DNA from: Kitasatospora sp. DSM 101779
GTDB taxonomy: Bacteria > Actinomycetota > Actinomycetes > Streptomycetales > Streptomycetaceae
Reading direction: 5' to 3'
Assembly (NCBI RefSeq): GCF_025655475.1
Contig: NZ_JAHTIK010000001.1
Span: 7,424,315-7,488,314 of the forward strand
DNA length: 64,000 bases
Part shown: positions 52,483 to 63,736 of the stretch, piece after piece
Numbering within the stretch: the first letter of the stretch is position 1
Layout of the letters: every line of letters begins with the position of its first letter
Translations under genes and position numbers: made by a program
The notes under the pieces: generated by a model
What the model saw: only the letters and a program-made list of their open reading frames with translations
The model's database searches: none
Told to the model about the DNA's origin: nothing

Positions 52483-53865
52483 GTGTTCTTCGCCCAGTAC
52501 TACCTGGACTGCCTCTCCCAGGCGTCCTACCTGGTCGCCGACGAGACCACCGGCCGCGCTGTGGTGGTGGACCCGCGCCGTGACATCGACGAGTACGTCG
52601 CAGACGCCGAGACGCACGGCTTCACCGTCGAGGCCGTCGTCAACACCCACTTCCACGCGGACTTCCTCGCCGGACACCTGGAACTGGCCGCCCGCACCGG
52701 CGCCTGGATCGGCTACGGGCGGCGAGCGGAGACCGAGTACCCGATCCGCAAACTCGCCGACGGCGAGCGGATCAGCCTCGGCGACGTCGCCCTGCAGGTC
52801 ATGGAGACCCCCGGCCACACCCCGGAGTCCATCAGCCTGCTGGTCTTCGAACACGCCGGGGACGCCGTTCCGTACGGGGTGCTCACCGGCGACGCGCTGT
52901 TCATCGGCGACGTCGGCCGCCCCGACCTGCTGGCCTCCGCCGGCAGCAGCGCCGACGAGCTCGGCCGGATGCTCTACGACAGCGTCCAGCGCAAGCTGAT
53001 GGCCCTGCCCGACGAGGTCCGGGTCTTCCCCGCCCACGGCGCCGGGTCCTCGTGCGGCAAGAACCTGTCGACCGAGCGGCAGTCCACCATCGGCGCCCAG
53101 CGCGCCACCAACTACGCCTGCGCGCCGATGAGCGAGGAGCGGTTCGTCGCCATCGTCACCGCGGGCCAGTCCGCGGCGCCGGGCTACTTCGGCCACGACG
53201 CCGTGCTCAACCGCCGGGACCGCGCCCTGTTCGACACCGCCCGCGCCCACCGGCCGCTCACCGCCGAGGAGTTCCGCAGCCGCCGCGCTGCCGGTGCGGT
53301 CGTCGTCGACGCCCGCAGCCCGCAGGAGTTCGCGGCCGGCCACCTGCGCGGCGCGATCAACGTCCCCGTCGACGGCCGCTTCGCCGAGCAGGCCGGCGCC
53401 GTCCTGTCACCGGACGCCGAGATCCTGGTCGTCGCGCCCGAAGGCCGCGAGGACGAGGTGGTGACCCGCCTCGCGCGCATCGGCTTCGACCGCACCGCCG
53501 GCCACCTCGACGAGCCGGAGACCACGCTCGTCGGGTTCGCCGACGACCTCACCCCCGCAAGCCGCCTCACCGTCGACCAGCTGCGGACCGAGCTCACCGC
53601 CGAGCGGCCACCGCTCGTCGTCGACGTCCGCACCTGCACCGAACGCGCCGAGGGCGCGGTCGAAGGCTCCCTGCACATCGCCCTGAACGAGCTGCCCCGC
53701 CGCCTGTCCGAACTCCCGGCCGACCGGCCCCTCGTCCTCCACTGCGCCGGCGGCCACCGCTCCTCCATCGCCGCCAGCCTGCTGCGTCACTCCGGCTTCG
53801 CCGACGTGTCCGACCTGCTCGGCGGCTACGGCGCATGGGAGGCCGCGCACCGGGCCGCGGCCTGA
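52483..53865 (+). CDS. CstB-like persulfide dioxygenase-rhodanese fusion
   Basis: A 460-residue enzyme with the three-part plan of CstB. Residues 1-230 are an ETHE1-type MBL persulfide dioxygenase (NTHFHADFLAGH gives His56, His58 and Asp60; TPGHTPESIS; TGDALFIGDVGRPD). The first rhodanese domain (VVVDARSPQEFAAGHLRGAI) has no Cys in its active loop (VVAPEGRED). The C-terminal rhodanese has a working loop LVLHCAGGHRSS. It converts persulfides to sulfite/thiosulfate. The GTG start at 52483 follows GCAGGAGAGATCCAC. The match to CstB in domain order, including the dead middle rhodanese, is the strongest evidence. Confidence 0.92.
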   Translation: MFFAQYYLDCLSQASYLVADETTGRAVVVDPRRDIDEYVADAETHGFTVEAVVNTHFHADFLAGHLELAARTGAWIGYGRRAETEYPIRKLADGERISLGDVALQVMETPGHTPESISLLVFEHAGDAVPYGVLTGDALFIGDVGRPDLLASAGSSADELGRMLYDSVQRKLMALPDEVRVFPAHGAGSSCGKNLSTERQSTIGAQRATNYACAPMSEERFVAIVTAGQSAAPGYFGHDAVLNRRDRALFDTARAHRPLTAEEFRSRRAAGAVVVDARSPQEFAAGHLRGAINVPVDGRFAEQAGAVLSPDAEILVVAPEGREDEVVTRLARIGFDRTAGHLDEPETTLVGFADDLTPASRLTVDQLRTELTAERPPLVVDVRTCTERAEGAVEGSLHIALNELPRRLSELPADRPLVLHCAGGHRSSIAASLLRHSGFADVSDLLGGYGAWEAAHRAAA

Positions 53866-53914
53866 GCCCGTGCACACGGGCGGTCCGTGCGCACCGGGCG
53901 GCCCGTGCCGGCGG

Positions 53915-53947
53915 GGCCCACCCGGCCTCCTCCGGGCCGGGTGGGCC
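53915..53947. terminator. Perfect 13-bp bidirectional terminator
   Basis: GGCCCACCCGGCC (53915-53927) and GGCCGGGTGGGCC (53935-53947) between the converging CstB-like and Eis-like genes. Confidence 0.8.
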
Positions 53948-53978
53948 GCGGCGACAGTGCCGGTCGGCCGACGCGGGG

Positions 53979-55223
53979 TCAGAACCAGTGCAGGCAGTGC
54001 GGGGAGCGATCGGCCGCGAAGAGGGTGTCCGCGAGCGCGGCCGCGCCCGGGCGGTGGGCCCGGACGTGTCCGGCGCGGACCAGCGTGCTCGGGGTGGTGC
54101 CGCCGAGGTAGATCGAGCCCAGGTCGCTCACGTCCACGGACAGGTCGGGCTCACGGTCCGTCGGCACGCAGTCGGCCTTGCCGTTCCGGACGGCCAGCAG
54201 GTAGCGGCCGTGCTCGCCGAGGAACGGGTCGTCGACGTCGAGGACGAGCTCGCCGTTTCCGGACCAGCCGCGCTCGGTGAGCGCCCGCGGGACGTCCAGC
54301 AGTCGTACCCAGAGCCAGTCGGTGTCGCCACTCACCTCGCCCGCGCGGAAGTCCTCCAACCGCCAGCGCAGCGGGTGCCCGGTCGGGACGTGCTTGAACA
54401 CGACCCGGCCGACCAGGTCGTGTTCGAGCAGGAACCCGGCCAGGGCGGTGTGGACGGCGTCGTCGGCGGTGATGATCTCGTCGACGGTCAAGGTCTCGGA
54501 CTCGCCGAGCGCGTAGCTGGCGTACCCGTCCGGGACGCCGTCACAGTCCCGGTGGACGGCGACATAGCGCGGCGCCGGAGAGACCGGGGGCTGTCCCGCA
54601 CCGGAGGACCACCAGCGGTGCGGCCGGGACAGCGCACCGGGCTGTGCGCGGCGGTAGCGGTCGTAGACCGCTTCGAGGAGGTCGCCGCACTCGGCGCGCC
54701 GCATCACCTCGATCGAGCCTGCCGCCGAACTCGTCGCCGAGCCGGTCTCCGCGACCTCGGCCGCTCCGCGTGCCCGGGAGGCCGCGAGGGCCGACCGGTG
54801 GCACGCAACCGTCAGTCGCGCCGTGTAGGTCGCCGGCCCGTAGCCGAACCTGCGGTAGATCCGGGCCTCGGACGCCAGCAGGACGGAGAGGAACTCCCCA
54901 CGGCCGCGCAGGTCTGCGAGCTGATGGGACATCATCGCGGTGAGGACGCCCCGCCGGCGGTGCGAGGGCAGGACGCCGACGCCGGTGACCCCGGCGGCCG
55001 GGGCGAGGGTCCCGCCGGGGAGGGTGAGCTCGAAGGAGTACGCACCGGCGGTGCCGACGGGCCGGCCGTCCGCCGTCACGGCCATGAGGTTGCGGTCCAT
55101 CTCGAGCGCCGCCCACCAGACCCCGCCGCCGTCGACGGGGGTCTCCGGGAACCGCCCGAACGCGGCATGGAGCGTGTCGACGAAGACGTCCAGGTCCTGG
55201 TCGCTCGTGGGACGGATGTGCAT
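53979..55223 (-). CDS. Eis-family GNAT N-acetyltransferase
   Basis: A 414-residue acetyltransferase: an N-terminal GNAT domain (ITVTGVGVLPSHRRRGVLTAMMSHQL region with the acetyl-CoA loop RRRGVL), a second GNAT-like fold in the middle (VHRDCDGVPDGYASYALGES; LLEHDLVGRVVFKHVPTGHPL) and a C-terminal SCP2-like domain ending in the carboxy-terminal HWF. This layout is that of Eis, whose terminal carboxylate acts in catalysis and which acetylates aminoglycosides or protein lysines. The natural substrate here is unknown. The ATG at 55223 follows GAGGAGGCAGCC. Confidence 0.88.
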   Translation of the reverse strand: MHIRPTSDQDLDVFVDTLHAAFGRFPETPVDGGGVWWAALEMDRNLMAVTADGRPVGTAGAYSFELTLPGGTLAPAAGVTGVGVLPSHRRRGVLTAMMSHQLADLRGRGEFLSVLLASEARIYRRFGYGPATYTARLTVACHRSALAASRARGAAEVAETGSATSSAAGSIEVMRRAECGDLLEAVYDRYRRAQPGALSRPHRWWSSGAGQPPVSPAPRYVAVHRDCDGVPDGYASYALGESETLTVDEIITADDAVHTALAGFLLEHDLVGRVVFKHVPTGHPLRWRLEDFRAGEVSGDTDWLWVRLLDVPRALTERGWSGNGELVLDVDDPFLGEHGRYLLAVRNGKADCVPTDREPDLSVDVSDLGSIYLGGTTPSTLVRAGHVRAHRPGAAALADTLFAADRSPHCLHWF

Positions 55224-55244
55224 GGCTGCGGCTGCCTCCTCTGA

Positions 55245-56180
<936 letters not shown>

Positions 56181-56277
56181 CGGGCCCTGCCCTGCCGGGC
56201 GTGCACCTCGGCTGCGCGGGGCTTCCCGTGACGCGTCTCGACGGGCCGCGGGCCCGTCGGCGCGCGACGATGGAGGC

Positions 56278-57012
56278 ATGGACGGGACTGCATCGCCGGG
56301 CCCGGCCGGCCCGCCGCAGGCCCTGCTCGACACGATGGCGAACCTGGCGCGGTTCCACCGCGAGCACGAGGAGTTCTACGCCTCGGCGCCCCGCGAGCAG
56401 GCCGTGCTGCTCCAGCGCGATGCACGGACCCTGCTGGCGCTGGCCGACCGCTGGTCCGAGGGCCGGCCGGCAACTCCCTCACCGCTGAACCCGTTCGAGG
56501 GTGCCGAGGACCTCACCGCGCCGGTGGGCATCCAGCTGCGCGGTGTCCTGTTCATGGAGGGCGAGGGCGAGCCGGTCGAACTCGCCCGTCTCAAGCGGGA
56601 TCTCGTGCGGACCGCGGACGACCTGCGGTCGGGTGCCCGGTGGCTCGCCGAGGCGATGCAGGCGTCGTGGGACAGTGCGCGGGCGCTGCTCGACCTCCCC
56701 GATTTCGCGGACCTGCTGGGCGAGCGGCACCGCATCATCGCCAACGACTGGCAGGCGGCCCACCACGCGGACCTCGCCGGGTTGTTGCTGCAGCGGGCCG
56801 CCGACGTCCTCGAACGGGTCGAGCTCGGCCCGGCAGTCCTCAGGGCGGACCTCGCCGCCGGCCCGGTCGGCCCGCAGCGGCTCTACTCGGCGGCCGAGCT
56901 CGTCGCCCGCGCCGCGGACCTGCTGAGCGAGTCGGCCGGCCTCGTGCACGACAACGAGCGCCGCTGGCGCGCCTTCCGGGCCCGGGTCGACGAACTGCGT
57001 CGCGACGTCTGA
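56278..57012 (+). CDS. Conserved hypothetical, all-helical protein
   Basis: A 244-residue acidic, Ala/Leu-rich protein with no membrane segment or signal peptide and long predicted helices (PPQALLDTMANLARFHREHE; LARLKRDLVRTADDLRSGAR; AAELVARAADLLSESAGLVH). Codon use is normal for the window, the ATG follows GATGGAGGC, and the gene converges with the small Cys-rich gene 4 bases away. I do not recognise a family. Confidence 0.75.
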   Translation: MDGTASPGPAGPPQALLDTMANLARFHREHEEFYASAPREQAVLLQRDARTLLALADRWSEGRPATPSPLNPFEGAEDLTAPVGIQLRGVLFMEGEGEPVELARLKRDLVRTADDLRSGARWLAEAMQASWDSARALLDLPDFADLLGERHRIIANDWQAAHHADLAGLLLQRAADVLERVELGPAVLRADLAAGPVGPQRLYSAAELVARAADLLSESAGLVHDNERRWRAFRARVDELRRDV

Positions 57013-57016
57013 CGGT

Positions 57017-57184
57017 TCATCCGCGACCCAGCAGCCTGGCCAGAAATCCGCGGCCCCTCCCCGCACTCCTGTCGCAGGCGCAGCGGTCGCCCTTGGGTAC
57101 GCCGGCCAGGACCTGCTCGACGTGCATCCCGCAGCCCGCGTAGCTCGCCTTGCCGCAGGTGCGGCACATCGTTCGTCGGCACAT
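57017..57184 (-). CDS. Small Cys-rich (zinc-ribbon-like) protein
   Basis: A 55-residue protein. Its first half carries Cys pairs (MCRRTMCRTCGKASYAGCGM), followed by HVEQVLAGVPKGDRCACD. The CRTCGKASYAGCGMHVEQ pattern is that of a widespread small metal-binding protein of unknown function. A perfect CstR-type operator lies about 45 bases upstream, so it probably belongs to the persulfide response. The ribosome site is GGGAG. Confidence 0.75.
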   Translation of the reverse strand: MCRRTMCRTCGKASYAGCGMHVEQVLAGVPKGDRCACDRSAGRGRGFLARLLGRG

Positions 57185-57229
57185 GGTGGAACTCCCGGTC
57201 TCGTGTTTCTGGGGCCTTGACTGTGAATG

Positions 57230-57245
57230 ATACCCCCTGGGGTAT
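57230..57245. promoter_or_regulatory. CsoR/CstR-type operator upstream of the Cys-rich gene
   Basis: ATACCCCCTGGGGTAT, symmetric arms, 45 bases before the start at 57184. Confidence 0.8.
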
Positions 57246-57250
57246 GTTCC

Positions 57251-57300
57251 GCGTACCCGCGTACCCGCGTACCCGCGTACCCGCGTACCCGCGTACCCGC
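57251..57300. repeat. Octamer tandem repeat (GCGTACCC, 6.25 copies)
   Basis: Six perfect tandem copies of GCGTACCC plus two bases (57251-57300), starting 5 bases after the CstR-type operator. Each unit contains TACCC, the operator half-site core. Confidence 0.95.
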
Positions 57301-57580
57301 TCCCTGGGGTGGTCGCACGACAGCGCCCTGCGGTGCGCACCAGGTCAGCGGCTGACGACCGGCCCGACCTGGGGTGCTGCTCCTCCGGTGACGGCGCGCA
57401 CGACCGCGCCGTCCGGCGGAGCGGCTGGCCGGGCACCGGGACGAGGAGACGGAACTGCTCCCGGCCGGCCCCGCAGCGCTCCGGGTGCGGGGTGTGCCGC
57501 TGTCCCCCGTCTCCTGCCACGCGCCGCGAGGCCGCGCCCCGAGCCGAGCCGCCGGGGGCCGGCCGCCCGGCCCGCGCCGC
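57301..57580. other. Non-coding stretch between octamer repeat and USP
   Basis: No recognisable gene or RNA. Open frames on both strands lack family resemblance and ribosome sites. Confidence 0.5.
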
Positions 57581-58420
57581 TCAGGTGGCGGGGACGACGG
57601 CCACCGGACAGGTCGCGTGCTGGACGGCCGCGTGCGCGACGCGGCCGAGGCGCGGTGCCGGACCGCTGCGGTGGCCGCCGCGGCCGACCACGACGAGCCG
57701 GGCCCGGTCGGAGTTCGCAGCCAGCGCGTGCGCCGGACCGTCGGGGACACAGCGCTCCACCACCGTGACGCCGGGGTGCTGCTCGCGCCACGGCAGCAGC
57801 GCTGCGGCCAGCGCATCGCGGTCCGCGGGCGCCCCGCCGTCCGCGTGCAGCGCGAGCAGGGGCGCGGAGTGCCGTTCCGCCGCGGCGAAGGCGAACTCCA
57901 GGACGTTCTCGTGGCCGGCCCGCAGGCTCACCCCGGCCACGACCGCGCCCGAGAGAACGGCCGCTCCCGAGGGTGCGGCCGCGTCCTGGGGTGCGGCCGT
58001 CCGCCCGAACTCTCGGACCAGGACCACCGGCGCCTCGGCGTGGGCGGCCGCGTGCAGGGCCACCGAACCGAGCAGGTGGCCGCGGACGGCCCCCAGACCG
58101 CGGGATCCCACCACCAGGAGTGCGGCCTCGCGCGCGGCGGGCAGCAGGTCAGCGGGTGATTCGGCGGGTACGAGTCTGGTCAGGACCAGAACATCGGGGT
58201 ACTGCTCCCGCAATTCGCTCTCCACGTCCTGCAGCAGGCGTTCCCCGGCGAGGGCCTGCTCGCCCTCCCGGGCGGTCTGCTGAGCGGTCATCGGCGGCAG
58301 GACCCACACGTGGAGCAGCCGCACGGGCACCTCGCGCAGCTGGGCCTCGCGGGCTGCCCAGTGCGCGGCGGACCTGCTCTCGGGCGAGCCGTCGAGGCCG
58401 ACGGCGATCTCCTGGTGCAC
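57581..58420 (-). CDS. Universal stress protein, two-domain
   Basis: A 279-residue tandem USP (GTG start; IAVGLDGSPESRSAAHWAAR). The first domain has an intact ATP motif GSRGLGAVRGHLLGS. The second (VVAGVSLRAGHENVLEFAFA) has a degenerate one (GRGGHRSGPAPRLGR). AGGAGTGAACC precedes the start. A DevR-type box lies 158 bases upstream, downstream of the hydrogenase operon. Confidence 0.9.
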   Translation of the reverse strand: MHQEIAVGLDGSPESRSAAHWAAREAQLREVPVRLLHVWVLPPMTAQQTAREGEQALAGERLLQDVESELREQYPDVLVLTRLVPAESPADLLPAAREAALLVVGSRGLGAVRGHLLGSVALHAAAHAEAPVVLVREFGRTAAPQDAAAPSGAAVLSGAVVAGVSLRAGHENVLEFAFAAAERHSAPLLALHADGGAPADRDALAAALLPWREQHPGVTVVERCVPDGPAHALAANSDRARLVVVGRGGHRSGPAPRLGRVAHAAVQHATCPVAVVPAT

Positions 58421-58578
58421 GGTTCACTCCTGTTCGTGGCCGGTGGCGTTCCGTTCACTGCTGTGCGGCCGCGTGCGGGCCCACGGCGGGCTCCACCGGC
58501 GGGCGGCCCGGTGTCCGGCGGACGGCGACCACCCCGTCGTGCGACACCTCCAGTCTCGGCTCGGGTGGCGGTCGCCGC

Positions 58579-58594
58579 AGGGCCGGTCGGCCCC
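58579..58594. promoter_or_regulatory. DevR/OsdR-type box upstream of USP
   Basis: AGGGCCGGTCGGCCCC, 158 bases before the USP start at 58420 and beyond the hydrogenase operon's last stop. Confidence 0.7.
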
Positions 58595-58611
58595 CGTCCT
58601 GCGGAGGACGG
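58594..58611 (-). terminator. Hairpin after the hydrogenase operon
   Basis: CCGTCCT (58594-58600), loop GCGG, AGGACGG (58605-58611), 22 bases beyond the protease stop. Confidence 0.5.
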
Positions 58612-58632
58612 CCCGTCGGTGACGGTGGAGGA

Positions 58633-59124
58633 TCACCGCACACCGCCGGACGGCGGCCTCGGTCGCTGCCCGGCCCGCACGGAGTCGGCCACCAACCGGA
58701 CGAGGGCGGGCAGTGCCGACCGGACGGGGCCGGTGAGACCGACCCCTGCGGTGAAGTCCGCACCCTCGACCGCGTGCACGACCAGTGCGCGCGGCAGCCG
58801 GTCGAGGGCGGCGGCCAGGGCCACCGTCTCCGCGAGGCCGAGTCCGTGCGTACTGGCGGTCGTGGCCGCCAGCGAGGCGGCCCGTTCGGCCCGGACGGTG
58901 TGCAGCCGGCCGGGGCGCCCGGCCGGGGAGCGGAGCGCCTCGGCGACGACCACGGTGTCGGCCGGCCGCCACATCTCCAGCAGCCGGCCGGGATCGCCGT
59001 CGCTCACCGCGAGGACCGCGGCCGCCGTGCCGCGTGCCCTCAGCGCCTCGACCACGGCCGGCCCGGCCCCATCGTCACGGCGGAAGGGGTTGCCGACCCC
59101 GATCACCACCACCCGGCCGGTCAT
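58633..59124 (-). CDS. Hydrogenase maturation endopeptidase
   Basis: A 163-residue HyaD/HycI-type protease (VVVIGVGNPFRRDDGAGPAVVEALRA), which removes the C-terminal tail of the large subunit after nickel insertion. The early Asp of RDDG matches the metal-ligand position, and ASTHGLGL fits the family His region. The start overlaps the large-subunit stop by four bases, which points to its partner. Confidence 0.9.
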   Translation of the reverse strand: MTGRVVVIGVGNPFRRDDGAGPAVVEALRARGTAAAVLAVSDGDPGRLLEMWRPADTVVVAEALRSPAGRPGRLHTVRAERAASLAATTASTHGLGLAETVALAAALDRLPRALVVHAVEGADFTAGVGLTGPVRSALPALVRLVADSVRAGQRPRPPSGGVR

Positions 59125-60467
59125 TCCCGTTCCACCGTCAGGTCGAGGAAGTGCGCGGCGCAGGAGATACACGGGTCGTGGTTGCGGACCGCCCGCTCGC
59201 ACAGCGCGACGAGTTCCCCGTCCCCGACCGCGGAGCGGGACCGCGCGAGCCGGGCTCCGACCTGGCGGCGGAGGTCCTCCTCGACGGCCGCCTGGTTCTG
59301 CGCGGTGGGCGGCACGATCCGCGCCCGGGTGACGGCGCCGTCGGGGCCGAGCGCGTAGCGGTGGTACAGCAGGCCGCGGGGTGCCTCGGTGACGGCGCAG
59401 CCGACGGCCTCGCGGACGGGTACCGCCACCTGGGCCCGGGCCGGCGGCCGGTAGCCCTCGATGATCAGCAGCGCCTCCTCCAGCGCGTGCACCACCTCGA
59501 CGGCCCGGACCACGATGCTGCGGTACGGGTTGCGGCACACCACGCCCGCCGTGGGATCGCCGAGTCCCGAGCCGCGCGCCGCCTCCGCGGCCGTCGGGTG
59601 CAGCCAGCGCCCGTTGAGTGCGTAGCGGGCGAGGGCTCCGGTGAGGTGCGGGCGGCCGTCCAGCCTCGACTGGAGCGCCGTCGAGTACGGCACCTGCTCC
59701 TCGACCACGCGATTCTCGAACTCCGTGACGGGAAAGCTGCGCCGGCCCTCCCTGCTCTCCGGCGCGGGCAGCACGGCGGGCGCGCCGGAGTCGATCGCGT
59801 AGCGGCCCGGGTCGTGCAGGGCCAGGAACTCGCCGTCGAACGAGGCCTCCGGGAAGTCGAAGCCGCCGACCCAGCGCACCGTTTCCAGCGCCTCGTCCCG
59901 AGCCCGGCGCAGTCGCTCGGCCAGTGGGACGAGTTCGGTCCGCGACGGGGTCCGGTAGAAGCCGCCGACCCGGACGTTGACCGGGTGGATCGGCCGCCCG
60001 CCGAGCACCTCCACCACCGCGTTGCCCGCCTGCTTGATCCGCAACCCGCGTTCCACGGCCGCCCGGTGTCCGCGGGCGGCCTCGACGGCATCGGCGCAGC
60101 CGAGGAAGTCGGGGGCGTGCAGCAGGTGGATGTGCAGGGACTGACTCTCGATCCATTCGCCGTAGTACAGCAGCCGGCGCAGCTGCGCCACCGGTCCGTC
60201 GACGGTGACTCCGCAGGCCGCCTCGATGGCCTGGCATGCCGTCATCTGGTACGCGACCGGGCAGATCCCGCAGATCCGGGCGGTGAGGTCGGGGGGCTCG
60301 GTGTGCCCCCGGCCGACCAGGAAGGCCTCGAAGAAGCGGGGCGGCTCGTAGATCCGCAGCTCCGCGGCGACGACCTCGCCGCCCCGCAGACGCAGCCGGA
60401 CGGCCGCCTCGCCCTCCACCCGGGCCAGGGCGTCCAGGCGCAGCACCCGCGAAGGCCCGCGGCTCAC
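59121..60467 (-). CDS. [NiFe] hydrogenase large (alpha) subunit, group 3b type
   Basis: A 448-residue catalytic subunit. The proximal nickel-ligand motif is [19 protein letters not shown], and the distal motif [18 protein letters not shown] ends the protein with a short tail that is presumably cleaved after the His. The pairing with a diaphorase-type gamma subunit identifies bidirectional NAD(P)-linked group 3b enzymes such as mycobacterial Hyd3. It oxidises H2 or evolves it to dispose of reductant. GTG start at 60467, overlapping the small subunit stop (GTGA). Confidence 0.93.
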   Translation of the reverse strand: MSRGPSRVLRLDALARVEGEAAVRLRLRGGEVVAAELRIYEPPRFFEAFLVGRGHTEPPDLTARICGICPVAYQMTACQAIEAACGVTVDGPVAQLRRLLYYGEWIESQSLHIHLLHAPDFLGCADAVEAARGHRAAVERGLRIKQAGNAVVEVLGGRPIHPVNVRVGGFYRTPSRTELVPLAERLRRARDEALETVRWVGGFDFPEASFDGEFLALHDPGRYAIDSGAPAVLPAPESREGRRSFPVTEFENRVVEEQVPYSTALQSRLDGRPHLTGALARYALNGRWLHPTAAEAARGSGLGDPTAGVVCRNPYRSIVVRAVEVVHALEEALLIIEGYRPPARAQVAVPVREAVGCAVTEAPRGLLYHRYALGPDGAVTRARIVPPTAQNQAAVEEDLRRQVGARLARSRSAVGDGELVALCERAVRNHDPCISCAAHFLDLTVERE

Positions 60468-61297
60468 CGCGGCTCCTCCGTGCCGAGCCCCTCGGCGATC
60501 TCCGCGACCGGACCGTACTCGGGCGCCGCGGCGTTGAAGGTGCGGAAGACACGGACGACGTCCCGCTCGGACATGCCGTCCCGTCCGAGTTGACGGATCA
60601 TCGACTCCAGGTTGGGGTCGGCCACCGGCCCGAAGCACCCGTAGCAACCGCGCTTGTACGTGGGGCAGATCGCGCCGCATCCGGCGTGGGTGACCGGGCC
60701 GAGGCAGGGTGTGCCGTGGGCCACGGTGACACAGGTGGTGCCGCGGATCTTGCACTCGTAGCAGACGCTGTGCGCCGGGACGCCGGGCTTGCGTCCGGCC
60801 AGGTACGCCGTGATCACCTCGATCAGCTGGCGCCGGTCGATCGGACAGCCGCGCAGCTCGAAGTCGACCGGGACGTGCGCCGAGACCGGGGTGGAGGTGT
60901 CGAGGGTCGCGATGTACTCGGGTCGGGCGTAGACGGCGGCGCGGAACTCGGTGACGTCCGCGAAGTTCCGCAGTGCCTGGACGCCGCCGGCGGTCGCGCA
61001 GGCGCCGATGGTGACCAGGCGACGGGAGATCCCGCGGATGTGTCGGATGCGCCGGGCGTCCTCGTCCGTGGTGATCGAGCCCTCGACCAGTGACAGGTCG
61101 TACGGCCCGGCGCCCTGCAGGCCTGCCGCACCCCGGGAGCCCGTGCCCTCGGCGCTGCTCATCTCCAGGAAGTGGGAGATGCTCACCCGCCCGGCCAGCG
61201 GCAGCAGTTCGTCCTCGCAGTCGAGCAGGGTCAGCTGGCAGCCGTCGCAGGAGGCGAACTTCCACACCGCCAGGGTCGGCCGGTCGGCATCGTCCAT
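60464..61297 (-). CDS. [NiFe] hydrogenase small (delta) subunit
   Basis: A 277-residue iron-sulfur subunit without a Tat signal, hence cytosolic. [20 protein letters not shown] supplies proximal-cluster cysteines, [18 protein letters not shown] is the classic mid-segment, and [29 protein letters not shown] and RGCYGCFGP hold the further cluster ligands. It passes electrons from the large to the gamma/beta subunits. Two bases separate it from the gamma-subunit gene. Confidence 0.93.
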   Translation of the reverse strand: MDDADRPTLAVWKFASCDGCQLTLLDCEDELLPLAGRVSISHFLEMSSAEGTGSRGAAGLQGAGPYDLSLVEGSITTDEDARRIRHIRGISRRLVTIGACATAGGVQALRNFADVTEFRAAVYARPEYIATLDTSTPVSAHVPVDFELRGCPIDRRQLIEVITAYLAGRKPGVPAHSVCYECKIRGTTCVTVAHGTPCLGPVTHAGCGAICPTYKRGCYGCFGPVADPNLESMIRQLGRDGMSERDVVRVFRTFNAAAPEYGPVAEIAEGLGTEEPR

Positions 61298-61299
61298 GT

Positions 61300-62097
61300 C
61301 TACAACTCCCTCACCGAAAGCAGTTGCCGGGAGACGGCGCAGTCGACCACCGGGCCGTCGCGGCACAGCAGCAGCGGTCCGAGCTGGCAGTGGCCGCAGT
61401 GTCCCGTTCCGCAGCGCATGTTGCGCTCCAGCGAGAGCTGGACCCGCCCGGGCGGCACGCCCCGTGCATGCAGCGCATCCGCGGTGTGCCGCATCATCAC
61501 CTCCGGCCCGCAGACGAGCGCCGTGGCGGTTTCCGCTCCGACGGCCACCCGGTCGAGCAGGGCGGTCACCACGCCGACGCTGCCCCGCCACTGCGGAGTC
61601 GGCCGGTCCACCGTCACCTCCACTCGGCATTGCTCGCGCCACCCGGCGAGTTCGCCGGGGAAGAGGAGGTCCGCCGGGGTCCGCGTCCCCACCAGGACGG
61701 CGAGGCGGGCGGCGCGGCCCAGCAACCGGTGCACGGCCGGCCGCAGCGGAGCCAGCCCGAGGCCACCCGCGACCACGAGGACATCGGAGCCGTCCGCCGC
61801 GTCGAGGTTCCAGCCGCTGCCGAACGGGCCGCGCAGGCCGAGGGTTTCGCCGGGGGCGAGCTTGCAGAGCGCTGCCGAGACGGCGCCGACCGCGCGGACG
61901 GTGAAGGTCACCGTGCCGTCGCCGACGACGCTGACGGAGATCGGCACCTCCCCGACGCCGAAGGCGTACACCATCGCGAACTGCCCGGGAGCGAACGCGG
62001 GCAGGGTCGCGCCGTCCGCGGCGAGGGTGAGCGAGACGCAGTCCGGGGTTTCGGGCCGGGACGACAGCACCCGGTACGGGACGGGCACGGTGCTCAC
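61300..62097 (-). CDS. Hydrogenase gamma subunit (FAD/NAD(P)-binding diaphorase)
   Basis: A 265-residue ferredoxin-reductase-like subunit: FAD-binding barrel ([29 protein letters not shown]), NAD(P)-binding domain ([34 protein letters not shown]) and a C-terminal [2Fe-2S] motif ([21 protein letters not shown]). It links H2 turnover to NAD(P)H. The GTG start overlaps the preceding stop (GTGA). Confidence 0.92.
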   Translation of the reverse strand: MSTVPVPYRVLSSRPETPDCVSLTLAADGATLPAFAPGQFAMVYAFGVGEVPISVSVVGDGTVTFTVRAVGAVSAALCKLAPGETLGLRGPFGSGWNLDAADGSDVLVVAGGLGLAPLRPAVHRLLGRAARLAVLVGTRTPADLLFPGELAGWREQCRVEVTVDRPTPQWRGSVGVVTALLDRVAVGAETATALVCGPEVMMRHTADALHARGVPPGRVQLSLERNMRCGTGHCGHCQLGPLLLCRDGPVVDCAVSRQLLSVREL

Positions 62098-62551
62098 GGC
62101 GGACCGCCTCCGTCCGGTGCGTAGAGGTCCACCAGGCGCAGCCGGGCGGCCTGGAGGCGCTCGGCGATCACGGCGGCGCAGTGCAGGGCCAGCCGGAGAC
62201 CGAACTCCGGTTCGGCCTCGCACAGCGCCCGTACCCGGTGCGCAGGGAACTCCCAGGCCGAGACCGGGCCGAGCGTCCGGGCGCCGAGGTGCCAGTGGTA
62301 CGGCGGGAAGAGCCACGACCAGCCCAGCAGCTGGCCGGCGCCGACCGTCTCGACCACCGGCGGCCGACGCCCGGGCACGTGCAGATCGAGGGCGACCTCG
62401 CCCGACCGGAGCAGCCAGAACCGGTTGGCCGATCCGCCCTCGTCGAACAGGCGCATGTCCGCCGGGAATTCGCGGTCGTCGGCGAGGCCGAGGAGGCGGG
62501 CCCGGTGCGGGGCGGAGAGGCCGTCCAGCAGTGGCTGCGGCTGTCGTTCCG

Positions 62552-62555
<4 letters not shown>
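62094..62555 (-). CDS. Cyclic-nucleotide-binding-fold protein of the hydrogenase operon
   Basis: A 153-residue protein with a single cNMP-binding beta-roll ([55 protein letters not shown]) and a C-helix, but no DNA-binding domain. Such genes are a regular part of group 3b hydrogenase operons. A role as regulatory subunit or electron-transfer partner is inferred. It overlaps both neighbours by four bases. Confidence 0.85.

Positions 62556-63736
<1,181 letters not shown>

Noticed and set aside
57251-57300. Possible CRISPR-like array
   Set aside because: The units are 8-bp contiguous tandem copies without spacers, and no cas genes are present.
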